From: Lineus longissimus
Taxonomy: Eukaryota > Nemertea > Pilidiophora > Heteronemertea > Lineidae
Reading direction: 5' to 3'
Assembly (NCBI RefSeq): GCF_910592395.1
Contig: NC_088316.1
Span: 2,602,001-2,666,000, forward strand
Length of the DNA stretch: 64,000 nucleotides
A model generated the notes under the pieces. It ran no database searches and had not been told where the DNA came from. It saw only the letters and a list, made by a program, of their open reading frames with translations. Position 1 is the stretch's first letter; the number at the start of each line of letters is the position of its first letter. Shown here one piece after another: positions 10,557 through 23,683 of this stretch. The translations under genes were made by a program, and so were the position numbers.

Positions 10557-13500
10557 AATTTCCCTCTAGCCTGGGCTAGTAGGAATGATGCCACCACTAC
10601 ATTTGTAAAGCCGACGACCAGACTATGCCTTCCTACTCTGAAGTTACTCTTAACGGACAATCTTTTGCGGGCCCGGGCGTTTTATGTTCGCGAATCGCGA
10701 AAATATCGTTTATGAATAAAATTGTTTTTTTCCAGCAGCAAAATTGAACAGGCGCGACAATTTGTCGGCTTGCATTAGGTGGGAAAGTTCTTTGATTGCA
10801 ACTGAGATTTTGGAATGTATTAAAAACTCCATTGCACCAAAAGGTGAATCCAAGCACCTGTACATCACGTACATAAAACAGTTATTATAATTACACGTGC
10901 ATCTCTGGTCTTCTTATCGTGAAATGTACTCTAATCCTTGCCGTTCACGTTGTAGATTTTAATTGCTTCTCCTCGCTTGCCAGTGCCCTGGAGGTCGACG
11001 AAAAGACAAACAATTAGCGCGGTTGGAAATGGCTGATTATTTCCCCTCTGGCATCATATGGCTATTAAGATGCAAATCTTTTGCATATTGAGAGTTTGCT
11101 TTTTATAAAAGAGTGGTGCTTCGGGTCGATGAGTTATTTTCATAATAACTTAGCAGTATCACTTAGCAGTTTCGCCTTGTGACTTTTCGAAGAGCTTGTG
11201 ACTTTTTCGAAGAGCGCGTCTCACGAGTATGCCTTTTTGCACTCGTAGATACTAAAGTTTTCTGAGACTCTCCGAATCTGCCTGAGCCCTTGGTGTACTG
11301 CCGGTAAGCCACATACCAGAGCTAGTGTCATAGGACAGTGATTACCATCCCGCCGAGGACCCGAAGAAAATATATTTCGTGATTCCAACGCCTCACAATA
11401 CAGTGCATCCCAGACTGACCAGTACACAAGAGGGGAGTCCAATAATGGTAGTCTCGTTGGTCATAAATCCACCATGATTTCCCTTCGCACGGAACCAGCC
11501 AATTTCTTTCGGAGAATCATTCACCACATTTGGCACATTTTGCCTGGTTGGATGATGTTGTTTTGCGTTGCTAGGAAACCAAGAGGCATCAGATACTTTT
11601 CCTAGTTCAGGAGTCAGACATCAATTTGGTCAAACAAGGCTTGTCAATTAATTTGACGTTCTGTTGTCAGTGTAAATAGAAAGAGTGAGGAGACCGGATA
11701 TAGCGTGACCGTTGGTGTCGTCTTCATGTAAACAATAGGGATTTTACTTCGCCATGGCCCCATGGGTGATATGAATGGATATGCAACAGAAACTGTTGGT
11801 CAATGCAGAGGAAATTACGATCATATCGAATGGTCTCAGAGATTCTGTGACCGGTTAGTGTCCGTAAGCAATCACGGTTTTACGGTTTACTCAAGGTGGA
11901 TGCCTTTTGCACCAGAAACAACTTTTCAATAGAGAGGATATTACGATCGCGGTCAGTGGACTCAGCACCGGAGCTCCCGATCAACGGTCTGGTGAGCGAT
12001 GGAGATGTTTGTATCAGCAATCATAGTTTACCGCCTTTACCCCAAGAAGGATCATGCACCGGAAGTGCGTCACTATAGCGTGCTTGATTTATGCTTGTCA
12101 GCTTGTTATGGAATTGATTTCACTAAATCAATGTTTTTTATCAGAGTCGTCAAGTATATTAAAACTGCACTATATAATTACCACTAGTTAATGGGAAGGA
12201 AATAACGCTTCTATCCAAACGACTGATAAAAGTTTTCCAACTCCTCTCGGGCCATTTGCAGTATTTTTAAGACAAACTTTCGTGATAGTGTGACATTTTC
12301 CTCTGAAATCCATTTAGGAATCATGTCCATAACAATAAATTATATCAAAGTCACAAATGGAAAGAGGAAAATGCGCTTTATTTGATGTTGACCTGACCTT
12401 CATTTCATTGTTGACAGTGGATAAACTGCGCTTATTCGCGGAGCACTTTAATCTTGGCCGCTTGGGAGGTTAAGAACAGCGACTTATCAAGGCTCATTAT
12501 ACGTATACGGATAAAACTCTTTAGAAAGAGGAGGAATTTTGTGTACATTTCTTTCCGTATAGATGTGCGTACACGTAGAAGGATCCGTGATTAGACCCCG
12601 ATCTCAACCTACCTGATGACAGGCAATGGAGACTGTTTGACTTGAGATTTTAGATAGGTTCAAACAAAAGTAAATCATTTTCACCGCAATGTCTGCAATA
12701 TACCAATGAAGCGAACTGAAATTGACTCAGAAAGCTTTGTTAAATGTACACTAAATTGTTAAAACAATCATCGCCTTCGTGCAATTATCCTGAGCAAGCG
12801 CTGTTGATCCATTAGATCGAAGGGAGCTATAAATTCGCTGTTGAATACACTTCAAATTCCGATATCACTCTGATGCAAATCACGATATTACTGCGAGGCA
12901 AATTCCGATATTACTCAAGGCATTGAACGCCGCGAAAAAACTCTGGAATCACTGGCAAGAATGTCTGATAAAACTTCTAAATCTGCGGTACAATTTAGCA
13001 TGTGTAACGACCCGAGTCGGTACCCTCCCAAAAGGGTAGTTTCAATTTAGGTGACACATTTGCAATTAAGGTATCTCTGAGAAACATCTAAATGACCTTC
13101 ACCTTTCTGGCTTTCCACAGTGAATCTCTATTTCACGCCATGACGTACCGAATCACAGTCGTAAATATTAGCTGCTGTATGAATAAAGATAAAAGTCCCG
13201 TGGAGATTACACGTACTCAGTGTGCGAATATGATTTTTTGATTCCTCGAGCGTGCGGTTGGCGAGATTGGACGCAACCGGGCTCACCGCTCGGATTTATT
13301 TCGAAGCGTTTGACGGCCATGGCGAACACAACCCGTCATCTTGAATAAGGAACCTGTCCCAAAAATTTTGGGAAAGCACTTTCACCAAACCGCGAGATAA
13401 AATGGTCGCGAACATTTCCGCGTCAACACGTCGCCAAAGCTATCCACAACCAGAGTTTGAAAGACTCGGCTACTACCTTCAAACGATATCAAGAACGATC

Positions 13501-14090
13501 CTCAAAGCTTTTTAGTCATGCTAAAAGAAGTCATTTTCAGTCAATTGTGCATGCTCGATCTCAAAACCTTCCTTCCCTGAGAGAAACTCGATATGATAGG
13601 TGATTAACGACTTGTCATGCTCCGTTTCAATGACGAAGGTGTGATCTTTGATAGATTAATGGTAATATCGTGCTAACGAGAAGTCATACAGCTACAGGTG
13701 GATGATTCATTCTATTAATCAATTCAAGAAAACGTGGTTCGGCCATGACACGAGATACAGGGGAACGCTAGCAAATACCATCTGATAGGGCACCGTATAG
13801 GGGGGTTACCTCCGACGCGGCCTGCCGATCATTTGGATGGACGTCGTGAAGGAACACGAGACCTGATCCGTCTTGATCAGGATAGCGCCTGATGGCGCCA
13901 CGTCGGCAATAGCACAGGGTCGTCCCGATGGCCGATAATGATAATAAAATGTTTAATCAATATTTGTACATGGCGAAGAGCCGCCCGGCAGTGAGTAAAT
14001 CAGAATTGTGCGTTGCTCATGTCAAGCTACGCGTTCTGATTAAACCGATAAACTTCCGTTGTAATGTTATTTATACTGCTGCATTTTTTA
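10557..14090. other. Intergenic DNA, no gene recognised
   Basis: I find no recognisable gene. A short local repeat of the phrase ATTCCGATATYACT occurs near 12855-12915. Frames at 11221-11442 (-), 11896-12078 (+) and others are short and featureless. Confidence 0.5.
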
Positions 14091-14140
14091 GCTCACCTCT
14101 TAGCAGAGGTGAGCTTATCCCATACCGTGGCGTCCGTCGT

Positions 14141-14190
<50 letters not shown>

Positions 14191-15261
14191 CGTCGTCGTC
14201 CGTCGTCCGTTAGCAGGGCACGTTTCGTAACTGTTAGAGCTATTGAGTTGAAACTTGGTACACATGTACCCTTATGTAATGACACATTGGAGACCAAGTT
14301 TCGGTCTGATTCGTTTCATGGTTTGGCAACCAGGGGGCCAAACGTTAAAAGTGAAAATATGCAATATCTCCCTTAATAGTAGTCGAGAAATTTTGAAAAA
14401 AATATGGTAGGTACTTCTAGCAAAGGTGCATCATATATCCTCCGGGTTTTTGATTTGACCTCCTTTTCAAGGTCACAGAGGTCAAATGGTGTAAATTGGC
14501 CGTTAGGATGTAACGATGGCACGTTTCTAAACTGCAATGACTATTGATACCAAATTTGGTACACATTTACCCCTTAGTCAGGTGATCTCAGGGACCGAAG
14601 TTTGGTCCAATATGATTCACCACTTGACCACCAGGGGGCAAAATCCAAAAACCTTAAAAATGTGATTATTCCTTAACTTCTTGCCCGATTGCCACCAATT
14701 TTAAATCATGGGTACATCTAACCACCATACAGTATATGTCACACAGGTTTTTAATTTGACCTTCTTGTCAAGGTCACAGAGGTCAAATGGTGTAAATTCG
14801 CCGTCAGGCCGTAACTATGGCACGTTTCTTAACTGCAATGACTATTGATCACAAATTAAGTACACATGTACCCCTTGGTCAGGTGATCTCAGGTACCGAA
14901 GTTTGGTGCGATCTGATTTGCCGTTTGGCCTCCAGGGAGGGGGCCAAATCCTAAATTCTTCAAAATGCCATTATTCCTAGTAATGACTTGCCCGATTGGC
15001 ACCAATTTTATATCATAGGTACATCTAATTCTAACAACCATTCAATGTGTCACCCGGGTCTTCTTTGATTTGACCTACTTTTCAAGGTCACAGAAGTCGA
15101 ATGTACTGTAAATTGGCCATTTTGGGGAAATTGTAATTGCTTGGACCTACATCAAACCTAACACTACATGACACAATACCATGCTCTTTATCCATCTTTC
15201 CTCCACATGAGGTGAGCACAATGGCCCTGGCCATTTCATTTTTCAACAGAAATAGATTGAT
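14091..15261. repeat. Dispersed repeat starting with CTCACCTCT palindrome
   Basis: The segment opens with a near-perfect palindrome (AGCTCACCTCTTAGCAGAGG onward), then a (TCG)n tract, then three related ~300 bp blocks. Each block contains TTGACCTNCTTNTCAAGGTCAC followed by AAATGGTGTAAATTNGCCGT. Blocks begin near 14460, 14757 and 15068. A last copy of GAGGTGAGC lies at 15209. I recall similar palindrome-plus-TCG repeats from marine invertebrate genomes, but the family name is uncertain. No protein is encoded; the poly-Asp, poly-Ser and poly-Thr frames come from the TCG tract. Confidence 0.7.
14133..14212. repeat. (TCG)n microsatellite with CCGTCGTC interruptions
   Basis: About 80 bp of TCG trinucleotides, interrupted by CGTCCGTCG at both edges. 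It is part of the surrounding dispersed repeat and makes all six frames open over a short distance. Confidence 0.95.
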
Positions 15262-18200
15262 AAGACCCCCTTTAGGAGGGGCTCTTAAGATACACGTGTG
15301 TGCGGGAGTATATAATGTAAATGAAGTGAAATAAAGAGAGTAATTATTGTATACCCAACAAACAATTTTTTTTGGTTTTTCAAAATGGCGCTGAATAAAT
15401 AAATCAGACCAGTTGTAGCGCTGAATTATAAATCAGACCAGTTGTAACAGGTTACGAGAACATCTAATTTAAATCTTCATGGGAATTCGCTACATATGCC
15501 TAAGAAATTGGCCAATTATATTGATATTTTTATTAGAGAAATATCCGTCATAAATAATGACAGAAAAGGTGGTTTTATATCAATTTTGTGTCGACATGGT
15601 CGAGGTCACGTGACATAAACAAAACAATCGCACACACCCGTCCAAAAAAGGCACTTAAAGAAAAACAAATACGTTTTCCCTGCTTAAAACCACACTGACG
15701 ACTAAGTTATATTGGTCTACTGCCCAAATCTGAAGTATCAAATTGAATCACAAACTAGAACTAGCTCTATTCAGCTATAGTTGCGTGAAAAATTCGGGTG
15801 AGCGGCGTACATTCTGCACCCTAGCGGCCAATAATTAAACTACTTTCAGCCGGCTGCTCCGGTCTCGTTAGGGAGTTTTTCCCAAATGTACGCGATGATG
15901 ACGTGCCCCATTAACAGGACGTAACATCTATTTTAAAATGCGTTTCCAAAGTGAATGCATGAGGACAATCCATTTAAGTGTCGTATATCACTGGAAACGC
16001 CCGATTCCCGTGAATAAGGACAATCACAATGTATTACATTACCAAAACAAAAATGTGTCGGAAGGAACTATATGGATGGTCCCATCGCACCCCCCCCCTC
16101 CAGCAGTATGACACAGAAGGGCTAGTTGACTGTCCACCGGGGGGGGGGGGGGGTTTGGGGGGAGCTTCCCCCCAACGCACTGGTAAAAACCTATGTCGAC
16201 GGAGGGGGGTTTGGGGGGTGTCCCCCCATTGTAACAGCTGTAGTTGTTAGAGCTTGCACTTAACATATGCTCGTAGGGGGGTTCGGGGGAGCTCCCCCGA
16301 CCTAAAGGGGGGCTCACTAAGTCCTTGACTTTACATATTAAGACCCCCTTTAGGAGGGGCTCTTAAGATACACGTGTGTGCGGGAGTATATAATGTAAAT
16401 GGAGTGAAATAAAGAGAGTAAATATTGTATATCCAACAAACAATTTTTTTTGGTTTTTCAAAATGGCGCTGAATAAATAAATCAGACCAGTTGTAGCGCT
16501 GAATTATAAATCAGACCAGTTGTAACAGGTTACGAGAACATCTAATTTAAATCTTCATGGGAATTCGCTACATATGCCTAAGAAATTGGCCAATTATATT
16601 AATATTTTTATTAGAGAAATATCCGTCCTAAATAATGACAGGAAAGGGTGGTTTATTTCAATTTTGTGTCAACATGGTCGAGGTCACGTGACATAAACAA
16701 AACAATCGCACACACCCGTCCAAAAAAGGCACTTTAAGAAAAACAAATACGTTTTTCCTGCTTAAAACCACACTGACGACTAAGTTATATTGGTCTACTG
16801 CCCAAATCTGAAGTATCAAAATGAATAACAAACTAGAACCAGCTCTATTTAGCAAAAGTTGCGTGAAAAATTCGGGTGAGCGACATTCTGCACCCTAGCG
16901 GCCAATAATTAAACTACTTTCAGCCGTCTGCTCCGGTCTCGTTAGGGAGTTTTTCCCAAATGTACGTGATGATGACGTGCCCCATTAACAGGACGTAACA
17001 TCTATTTTAAAATGCGTTTCCAAAGTGAATGCATGAGGACAATCCATTTAAGTGTCGTATATCACTGGAAACGCCCGATTCCCGTGAATAAGGACAATCA
17101 CAATGTATTACATTACCAAAACAAAAATGTGTCGGAAGGAACTATATGGATGGTCCCATCGCACCCCCCCCTCCAGCAGTATGACACAGAAGGGCTAGTT
17201 GACTGTCCACCGGGGGGGGGGGGGGGTTTGGGGGGAGCTTCCCCCCAACGCACTGGTAAAAACCTATGTCGACGGAGGGGGGTTTGGGGGGTGTCCCCCC
17301 ATTGTAACAGCTGTAGTTGTTAGAGCTTGCACTTAACATATGCTCGTAGGGGGGTTCGGGGGAGCTCCCCCGACCTAAAGGGGGGCTCACTAAGTCCTTG
17401 ACTTTACATATTAAGCCCCCCTCTTAGGAGGGGCTCTTAAGATACACGTGTGTGCGGGAGTATATAATGTAAATGAAGTGAAATAAAGAGAGTAAATATT
17501 GTATATCCAACAAACAATTTTTTTTGGTTTTTCAAAATGGCGCTGAATAAATAAATCAGACCAGTTGTAGCGCTGAATTATAAATCAGACCAGTTGTAAC
17601 AGGTTACGAGAACATCTAATTTAAATCTTCATGGGAATTCGCTACATATGCCTAAGAAATTGGCCAATTATATTGATATTTTTATTAGAGAAATATCCGT
17701 CATAAATAATGACAGAAAAGGTGGTTTTATATCAATTTTGTGTCGACATGGTCGAGGTCACGTGACATAAACAAAACAATCGCACACACCCGTCCAAAAA
17801 AGGCACTTTAAGAAAAACAAATACGTTTTCCCTGCTTAAAACCACACTGACGACTTAGTTATATTGGTCTACTGCCCAAATCTGAAGTATCAAAATGAAT
17901 AACAAACTAGAACTAGCTCTATTTAGCAAAAGTTGCGTGAAAAATTCGGGTGAGCGACATTCTGTACCCTAGCGGCCAATAATTAAACTACTTTCAGCCG
18001 TCTGCTCCGGTCTCGTTAGGGAGTTTTTCCCAGTTTTCCCGCGATGATGACGTGACCCATTAACAGGACGTAACATCTATTTTAAAATGCGTTTCCAAAG
18101 TGAATGCATGAGGACAACCCATTTGTGTCGTATATCACAGGAAACGCCCGATTCCCGTGAATAAGGACAATCACAATGTATTACATTACCAAAACAAAAC

Positions 18201-18489
18201 TGTGTCGGAAGGAACTATATGGATGGTCTCATCGCACCCCCCCCCCCCCTCCAGCAGTATGACACAAGGGCTAGTTGACTGTCCACCGGGGGGGGGGGGG
18301 GGTTTGGGGGGAGCTTCCCCCCAACGCACTGGTAAAAACCTATGTCGACGGAGGGGGGTTTGGGGGGTGTCCCCCCATTGTAACAGCTGTAGTTGTTAGA
18401 GCTTGCACTTAACATATGCTCGTCGGGGGGTTCGGGGGAGCTCCCCCGACCTAAAGGGGGGCTCACTAAGTCCTTGACTTTACATATTA
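15262..18489. repeat. Three tandem copies of a ~1.07 kb unit
   Basis: Units start at 15262, 16340 and 17413 with AAGMCCCCCYYTTAGGAGGGG and end with TTGACTTTACATATTA. Copies are nearly identical, differing by point changes and small indels, for example CGCCGTACATTC versus CGACATTC near 15804 and 16882. Each ends with a G-rich block holding three short hairpins of the form GGGGG-spacer-CCCCC plus a run of about 15 G. The proline-rich frames on both strands arise only from these G/C runs. I see no transposase, so this is a satellite-like local amplification, perhaps of a non-autonomous element. Confidence 0.93.
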
Positions 18490-21400
18490 GCCAACAGTTG
18501 TAACGAAATGACTGAGGAGTGTCGTTCTGTCACGAAAAGTCACCTGTCTCATAGTACGTTGTACATGACATTGTACGCTTTTGCAAGAGAAGAGTAACGT
18601 TGTTTCCCGATATTTCTCCATTCAAGCACGATCGCGGCCTGATCCAGAAGGTATTCCGCGGGCTTCAGCTCAATAAGTCACCAAGAATTTTCTTTGAGTC
18701 AATGCCCCTCTCGCTACTTGATTCCTGCACCAGATCACGGTGACCAGACTAACTAAAGTGAAGTTTTCCTTTGCGCTCAAGCACACCCTTCTTGTTTCCT
18801 GCGCCGGATTAATCAAAGTACGATCCGCCCGCTCTCATTCCACCTAAATGATTAATGATTCCATTTAAAGAAGGAACCAATCAATGATTCTATCCGTGTG
18901 TGATGTTACGAGTTTAGAAGAACACGGTTATCTGTCAGATGACTACACACATTGTATATGGCATCATGAGATTCCTCCGTCGTATACACGTTTGAAATAT
19001 GGAGAGGCGGAGTATATTGAAAACCATTGGTGCCGAAGGATATGTAGTATATGATAGATGGCGCTTGATTTAGTCCACAATATAGCAAATAAATGGATCT
19101 CACATCTATACTTGCCGACAGTTATGGATTTAGTTGTAACCGCTGCCGTCAACACGAGGCACAGTGGACGCATATATAGTGCATGTGCAAAAAAGTTGAC
19201 AAAATGCGATTGTGTGTCTTCTCCAGAGCCATTTTCTTCACACTGTCGACCATCGTGACAACCCCGTGAAGAATTAGCAAGAAATTGCTTGATAAATAAT
19301 GACTGTTATAACTATAATGTATTCACAGCCAATGGTGACAACAGACCATATCATTCACTGGCTGCCTCAGTGGCGTCTGGGGCGTACAAGACGGATGCAA
19401 AAGGTGAGTCGAGCGTGTCCGTGCATACCGTCGTCTGCTGTCGAGGAAAGCAACACTGGTCTCAACTGTTTGATATTCTGTTAAGCTGCTGTGATGCGAG
19501 AGGTCTAATTCTGCCTCATTGGTGAGAGTGTTTTCCGTACCGAATCGTGTTTGAGGCTTGTCGTCATTAATTCATTTATGACGGCTATAACGTGAGGGTG
19601 AACAGAGAAGCGATTGTTGAGTGATTTGACCTCTATTAGACTGAATGTCACAGCAAGAGGTCAGCGTCGCGGTCATTGTTTGGTATTACATATCATGGAC
19701 TGCACTTTCAGTTAAAATATCTTTTTTTATATCTCAAGCGACCCGTAAACGATCATGATTTCGATTTAAATCGCCGCGATGGTGATCGAATTCAACTCGC
19801 TTGCAGTGATCACCGCCAGTATGTTGATATTTTTAGCCTTTTCACCAGAAGAACCTGCACATCATCATCATACTGCATGTGGGTATAACGTACATTGTAC
19901 GCGCCCTAATGACACGACATCATCACTGACATAAAGCACTGGAAGTCACTTTTTACAGGCGAAACCGTTTGAAATGTCAAGGTTAATATAATGATCGAAT
20001 GTATTGCTCTGATGTCAGTCGTAAAAATCCGCTGAAAAGAGGCTTATACTTGCGTGCATGCGAACATTAGGCGTCAGGATATTGTAAAAACGCTTATGAA
20101 GTCGGCATCATTTGCTTTAAGGCTGAGTTTCGTGGTACAGGGTGTTCCAATTCTCTTAGCAAAAACACAACTTCCATTTTTTATTTGTAGTGCTGTGACT
20201 GTTAATGTTCATGTATAATGTCTGATATAAATTAAAGCAGGGTGTGAAAGGTACACCGACTCATCATTCGTTTGATCAAATTATCCAGACAATTATTCCT
20301 CGACACGACTCGGTTCTAACTACAAACTTTTATACTTGTATAATGTCAAATTTCATAAAATCTTGTTTTTGAAATAAGTGGCTATAAAGCAGTTGTGGAA
20401 TCATAAAACAACGCATTTTAGGCAACAAGCACACGTTTTCTATTAGACGCATATGGCGCTTCTCGATCTACAACATGTAAGTATTTTGTTGGTGTTCGAG
20501 CTTTTGTTCTTCTACCTGGTCTTAGTTTTTCCGCAACAGAAAGTAAAATAAGTCTTCGCCCCCTAGAAGCTGAGTAAAATTATCCAAAATGTATTCAGGG
20601 ATTCCACAAAATGTATGTTATTCTTAATGCAGAATGCGTTAACACGTGATGCCAGCCGGAAGCGCCAACATGAAATAGTGGGTTTGATTTTAGGATTTAT
20701 TTAAGCTTACCCAAAGGAATTTTTCAATTTAAATTCTAATCAAACACCCACAGCTATAGTTCCCATTATTGACAGCTGGTCACCTCCAACCTGATGACTA
20801 CTAAAAGGCCACGTCGTCTCATTTGTATGCGAGAGATCGTTTCCCTACCCACTGCTATTGTCCGTCGAGGCTTCATAAATTTTAGATAAAAAGCTCGAAG
20901 GTCTCCATGAAATATCTAAAGTTGCTACGACATGTAATCATATACTGTGCGTGACACTACCATTACCTAAATAGTTCTTTCAGCAACGGATAAACAACTG
21001 TCTCACCAATATAGCGACATGGCTCTTACGTTAGTGACTAGAAGCAGGCAGCAATTTCTTTCACCAGTTTGATAATGTTGTACAATGTACGCGCAGCGCA
21101 GCTCGGAAGAAAACGAAAAGCGATGTGGGCAAAGAAATGATTCCATAGTTTATCACCAGGTCCTTGTGATGGCTTTGTTATGATACTCCATCGGGTAGCG
21201 GGAAACCAAAACCGTAGCAGGAATATACGCTAAGATCGATCGAAAATATTTTACATCAACTGAGTTCCATAAACGATGACAGAAACTTGTGCACGTGGAT
21301 TCGTGAAGATATCTGTAAGATCAAGAACAACCAAACTTGAACGAAATACAACTACAATGTTGTTGTTCCCGCTCCAGAGCCCCAAAATATGTGTACAAAA

Positions 21401-23497
21401 CATTTCAGAAAGGATTGTATTGGACTTTGATAAAATATATCTGAAAGGCTTATCTGGCTATGATTTTTTTTTCAAAGCAGAGAGTGGCAATTTTTGAAAT
21501 TATGTAAGTTATCAATATGACTGGAGACAGAGTCAATGCTCTTGCCCCATGATGGTTAGGAGCAACGAATTTCAAGTTATAACCGTTTGAACCAGGCATT
21601 CTAATGAGCGAAAACCGTGCCAATGAACGGACAAGCACGTTCGAATAATGGTACAGCGAGCCGAACACCTGGGGCAGAACACAGATTATACATGGTTTAT
21701 GAATCTCCTCTTTGATGGCTGGCTAATGATACTATCGTTTCTCCTAAGGAATAGTCAGCTGCGGCGTGTGATCATGATAACCTGTATGAAGTTTTTCCGT
21801 GCTCCTTTAGAGAATTAGTGATGCCGGTCTGTGCTGATCATGAGGAGACAAACGTATTTTTAGCTATCATTTCAAAAATCAGGTAGAGAAGGAGAGGGGG
21901 CGGGCATTTTTCCCCGTCGATGTTTTTAGATGCCGTCGAGTGATTGAATTGAAGAAAACACGATATTTCGTATAAAAAAAATCAGCTTTGGTATATACAG
22001 TATATATGTTTATTCACACTCAACAGAGACTAGGTACAATCAGTACAATAGGCCTTGGCCGTCCATGATTTTACACATTAACCCAGGGAATACGGCTTCA
22101 AGGAATACCACGGATCTCATTGCTCGATCCATGCAGCACACATAGTCACATCTCAATGACGATCAAGCAAAGCTTTGCGGTCAACAACCGTGGTGGATGC
22201 ATCCCATTGCATCTCGTACTCTACATCTATAACTATTTAGCGTACATATACTACACCCGACAAAAGGTTTCCCTACACATGTGCAGTAGCCCCGAGCAAT
22301 TTCTTCAATATTCCTCTGATCCTCTACATTGTGTCGACTCTTTGCAATATCTGAACCGTTGAACTTTGTTTATACACACTTTCGACTTGATTCAATCGAT
22401 ATTGTTTTAGTTTTTTAAAAAAAACCATCTCTTTGATCAGGGGACATTATCGTTAAGTTGAATTTATCATACCAGTTAGGTTTTGCTGCGTTATGTCAAT
22501 CGTCATGGAGGCAATGGGTTTTTACAAGATGTAGGAAAGGATATCTCGTAGACAGGCAGTTGAGACAGCAGGGAGCAACTTAAGGCCTATTTGTTGGTAT
22601 AATCATTGAACCTTTCTTCCGGGCAGTGAGAAGCAGGCCGAGTGCGAGGGTCACACATGGTCGCTGAACAAAGCAGCATGCTTATTGTCTACTATTCTCG
22701 AGTGGGCCACCAAAAGCAAGTACACTACTAAAAAAAGTTGTGTAAAAAGTTAAGGAACTGCTCTTTAGATATCTGAAAAACAACATTGAAAAATGAGTAA
22801 TGGTTGCCAACCTGATCAGGTTGGGCCAAACATCATTCACAAGACGGACATGAAGCCTCAATACGTATTCGCGACCGAACGTACCAGAAACTCATCGGTA
22901 GTCGGCGTGGGTCACCAGGTATAAAGAGAGCCGACTGCGTGAGCGCCCAGTACAACCAGCAAACATCGATGTACCAAGCTTAATACTTGCACCAATGCCA
23001 GAAATTTTAATTAAAACGGCAAAAGCGATCCAATTTCTGATGAATAAAATGTTGCACGGCACGGCGATTAGACTTGCTGTTGGTTGTGATAACAGGTGGC
23101 AGGGTCATTGCAGCATGCACATACAAAGCCAATATGCAAAGTGAACGAACCAATAACACATTCAAAACATGAATTTGAACATAAGGTTTAGATGTAATAA
23201 AAACGGTTTGTCTATGCATGAATTAAAAATGCAACATTATTCACATCGGCCCACTAATAATTTGGCTCGTTGCAAGTTTTAAACAAACAACTTGTAAATG
23301 AACTACATGTACATGAAAGTACACGAATAAATAACAGATGTAACCATGGTTACTGAAATCCTCTTGTATCCTAAAACGTGGCCAAGGAGTTTTGCACAGC
23401 GGCCCAAAAGGACAGTGAAAATTACTTTGGAAAAGGCAGCAGTAGATATTCAGGAGTGCTTAAGTCATCAGCGACAGCGTAGTTCAACAAAGATTTG
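18490..23497. other. Intergenic DNA, no gene recognised
   Basis: About 5 kb with no recognisable gene, tRNA or mobile element. Frames at 19289-19525 (+), 21276-21497 (+) and 22120-22362 (+) are below 85 codons and show no family signature. From about 23340 the sequence approaches the 3' boundary of the transporter array. Confidence 0.5.
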
Positions 23498-23683
23498 TCA
23501 AAGCATCGGAATCCGTCTGTCACTCAAAGCCATAAGATCCACGGAAAAGCACACCATTGTTTTCCATTTACCAGACGTTGTCATCTGATAAACATTGATG
23601 TCATCAAGAAATGCGTCCATATCCAGTACTGTTATATATTTGTCTTCAAAAATGCCTTCATCTCCTGTAATACTGCTGTACAC
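23498..23683 (-). pseudogene. Relic of the ancestral transporter C-terminus
   Basis: This minus-strand frame of 61 codons lies just beyond the expanded minisatellite of copy 1. It reads like degenerate tail units: G-I-F-E-D-K-Y-I-T and D-M-D-A-F-L-D-D correspond to the repeat core G-L-L-E-D-E-C-T-T and E-M-x-G-L-L-E-D. At the DNA level, CTTGATGAC, then TATCAGATG, then GTCTGGTAAATG match the region just downstream of every other copy (for example around 35275-35320). I infer that the original tail ended here before stops arose closer to the membrane domain. Confidence 0.5.

Noticed and set aside
14071-14297. Poly-Asp, poly-Thr and poly-Ser proteins
   Set aside because: They are the six-frame reading of a (TCG)n microsatellite.
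16029-18466. Proline/glycine-rich frames in the 1.07 kb units
   Set aside because: They result from runs of G and C and change with homopolymer length between the three units.
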